Below the pieces are notes generated by a model. That model had not been told where the DNA came from and made no database searches. It saw only the letters and a list, made by a program, of their open reading frames with translations. A stretch of 42,608 bases of DNA from Streptomyces sp. MMG1533 (GTDB taxonomy: Bacteria; Actinomycetota; Actinomycetes; Streptomycetales; Streptomycetaceae): assembly GCF_001279775.1 (NCBI RefSeq), contig NZ_LGDG01000271.1, positions 1 to 42,608 of the forward strand, read 5' to 3'. Shown here in pieces: positions 41,024-42,608 of the stretch. Position 1 is the first letter of the stretch; each line of letters opens with the position of its first letter. A program made the translations under genes and the position numbers.

Positions 41024-42436
41024 ATGCCGCTCCACAAAGGTCCCGAGAAGCCCGACGAGCGTCCCCTGTCCGTCAACCCGTTCTTCGGCGAGGCGAACCC
41101 GGTCGGCGGCATGACCGAGGCCCCGCCCAAGCACCGCCTCCCGGACACTCCCCTGCCGTCCACGACCGCCTACCAGCTCGTGCACGACGAGCTGATGCTG
41201 GACGGCAACGCCCGGCTGAACCTCGCCACCTTCGTCACCACCTGGATGGAACCGCAGGCCGGGCTCCTGATGGGCGAGTGCCGGGACAAGAACATGATCG
41301 ACAAGGACGAGTACCCGCGCACCGCCGAGCTGGAGCGGCGCTGCGTGGCCATGCTCGCCGACCTGTGGAACGCGCCCGACCCGGCGGCTGCCGTGGGCTG
41401 TTCGACCACCGGGTCGAGCGAGGCGTGCATGCTCGCCGGCATGGCGCTCAAGCGGCGCTGGGCGCAGCGGAACGCCGACCGGTACCCGGCCCGGGACGTC
41501 CGCCCGAACCTCGTCATGGGCGTCAACGTCCAGGTCTGCTGGGACAAGTTCTGCACCTTCTGGGAGGTGGAGGCCCGTCAGGTGCCCATGGAGGGCGACC
41601 GCTTCCACCTCGACCCTCAGGCCGCCGCCGAACTGTGCGACGAGAACACCATCGGCGTCGTCGGCATCCTCGGCTCCACCTTCGACGGCTCCTACGAGCC
41701 GATCGCCGATCTGTGCGCCGCCCTCGACGCCCTCCAGGAGCGGACCGGCCTCGACATCCCCGTGCACGTCGACGGTGCGTCCGGCGCCATGGTGGCCCCC
41801 TTCCTCGACGAGGACCTGGTGTGGGACTTCCGGCTGCCGAGGGTCGCCTCCATCAACACCTCGGGGCACAAGTACGGGCTCGTCTACCCCGGCGTCGGCT
41901 GGGCACTGTGGCGTGACAAGGAGGCCCTGCCCGAGGAACTCGTCTTCCGGGTCAACTACTTGGGCGGCGACATGCCGACCTTCGCCCTCAACTTCTCCCG
42001 GCCCGGCGCCCAGGTGGTCGCGCAGTACTACACGTTCCTGCGGCTGGGCCGCGAGGGCTTCCGGGCGGTGCAGCAGTCCACGCGGGACGTGGCCCTCGGC
42101 ATCGCCGAACGCGTGGAGGCGCTCGGCGACTTCCGGCTGCTCACCCGGGGCGACCAGCTGCCCGTCTTCGCCTTCACGACTGCGCCCGGCGTGGACGCGT
42201 ACGACGTCTTCGACGTGTCCCGGCGACTGCGCGAGCGGGGCTGGCTGGTGCCCGCGTACACCTTCCCGGCGAACCGCGAGGACCTCTCCGTCCTGCGGGT
42301 CGTGTGCCGCAACGGCTTCTCGGCCGACCTCGCCGAGATGTTCGTGGAGGACCTGGGACGGCTGTTGCCGGAGCTGCGCCGACAGACAGGCCCGCTGGCC
42401 CACGGCAAGGAGATGGCCACCGGGTTCCACCACTGA
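41024..42436 (+). CDS. gad: Glutamate decarboxylase
   Basis: A 470-aa group II PLP decarboxylase making GABA from glutamate while consuming a proton. Motifs are NPFFGEANPVGGM, NLATFVTTWMEPQA, the phosphate-binding GCSTTGSSEACMLAGMALKRRW (125-146), VHVDGASGAMVAPF with the conserved Asp, and SINTSGHKYGLVYPGVGW with the Schiff-base lysine K283. Length and motifs match GadA/GadB and actinobacterial homologues. ATG at 41024 has GAGGAG about eight bases upstream. It follows the broken ClC gene by 41 bp, recalling the pairing of glutamate decarboxylase with a ClC antiporter in acid resistance of enteric bacteria. Confidence 0.96.
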   Translation: MPLHKGPEKPDERPLSVNPFFGEANPVGGMTEAPPKHRLPDTPLPSTTAYQLVHDELMLDGNARLNLATFVTTWMEPQAGLLMGECRDKNMIDKDEYPRTAELERRCVAMLADLWNAPDPAAAVGCSTTGSSEACMLAGMALKRRWAQRNADRYPARDVRPNLVMGVNVQVCWDKFCTFWEVEARQVPMEGDRFHLDPQAAAELCDENTIGVVGILGSTFDGSYEPIADLCAALDALQERTGLDIPVHVDGASGAMVAPFLDEDLVWDFRLPRVASINTSGHKYGLVYPGVGWALWRDKEALPEELVFRVNYLGGDMPTFALNFSRPGAQVVAQYYTFLRLGREGFRAVQQSTRDVALGIAERVEALGDFRLLTRGDQLPVFAFTTAPGVDAYDVFDVSRRLRERGWLVPAYTFPANREDLSVLRVVCRNGFSADLAEMFVEDLGRLLPELRRQTGPLAHGKEMATGFHH

Positions 42437-42519
42437 TGGCGGCCGTGTGGTGCGCCTGCGTCGGTTCGCGCCGCGAGGACCTCTCGAGCCGCCCCGCCCT
42501 ACTTGCTCAACCGTTCCTA

Positions 42520-42608
42520 ATGACTGAGTGGGAGTGGGTCCTGTTGCCAGGACTCGTGCTCAGCCGGGTGCTCCGAACGGTGTTGGGCACCCTGGTCGCC
42601 CGCTTTCG
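42520..42608 (+). CDS. Possible start of another gene, cut by the window edge
   Basis: An ATG at 42520 opens a frame with no stop to the end of the window (29 complete codons). It begins MTEWEWVLLPGLVLSRVLRT, hydrophobic enough for an N-terminal membrane segment. No clear Shine-Dalgarno sequence precedes it. It may be genuine or a chance frame. Confidence 0.3.
   Translation, partial: MTEWEWVLLPGLVLSRVLRTVLGTLVARF

Noticed and set aside
39860..42433. An 857-aa minus-strand frame covering gad and the ClC region
   Set aside because: The translation is low-complexity antisense of gad; no family resemblance, and gad is unmistakable.

Overview
The window is core chromosome of a Streptomyces or a very close relative. 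Evidence: very high G+C, many GTG starts, short 4-bp stop/start overlaps, Lsr2, a TipA-type regulator with its characteristic promoter, an actinobacterial FtsH with an extended tail, and a gene order that (from memory, not searched) follows the S. coelicolor SCO3373-SCO3416 stretch from clpC to the glutamate decarboxylase. I see no tRNA, rRNA, IS element, phage, CRISPR array or biosynthetic cluster. It is mostly housekeeping DNA; the unusual points are gene pairings, operators, repeats and one decayed gene.

Left part (1-4620): the first codons of clpC (minus) with a candidate ClgR operator upstream, an uncharacterised plus-strand gene, lsr2 with a promoter carrying a perfect 12-bp palindrome, a BlaI-type repressor upstream of an ArgA-type N-acetyltransferase, a 61-aa membrane protein, a proline-rich hypothetical protein, and about 600 bp of noncoding G-rich tandem repeats. 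From 4625 to 10122 a tightly packed minus-strand cofactor operon runs DUF2520 oxidoreductase (PanG-like) - panC - nadB - nadC - coaX, joining NAD and pantothenate/CoA synthesis.

Middle (10309-23873): a threonine-aldolase-type PLP enzyme, a small protein divergent from a DUF5937/ArsR regulator with a perfect inverted repeat between them, a DesK/NarL-type two-component system, a MidA/NDUFAF7-like methyltransferase convergent with and overlapping an orphan nuoD, a YdbS/YdbT pair of membrane PH-domain proteins, a coiled-coil membrane protein, a membrane-anchored esterase, and an MprF-like lysyl-phosphatidylglycerol synthase-type protein.

Right part (24070-42608): the folate genes folP - SnoaL-like - folB - folK - DUF3180 facing folE, then tilS - hpt - ftsH (minus), a DUF2342 zinc metalloprotease, a PBP4-type carboxypeptidase with an unusual repeat-built cytoplasmic arm, ppa, a ThrE-type exporter, a DedA protein with a Q/Y/G-rich tail, a YbjQ protein, tipA, and a glutamate decarboxylase behind a frameshifted and shortened ClC-type channel gene. 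At nine genes a TANNNT hexamer ends 6 or 7 nt before the start codon, suggesting leaderless transcripts; this helped choose starts.
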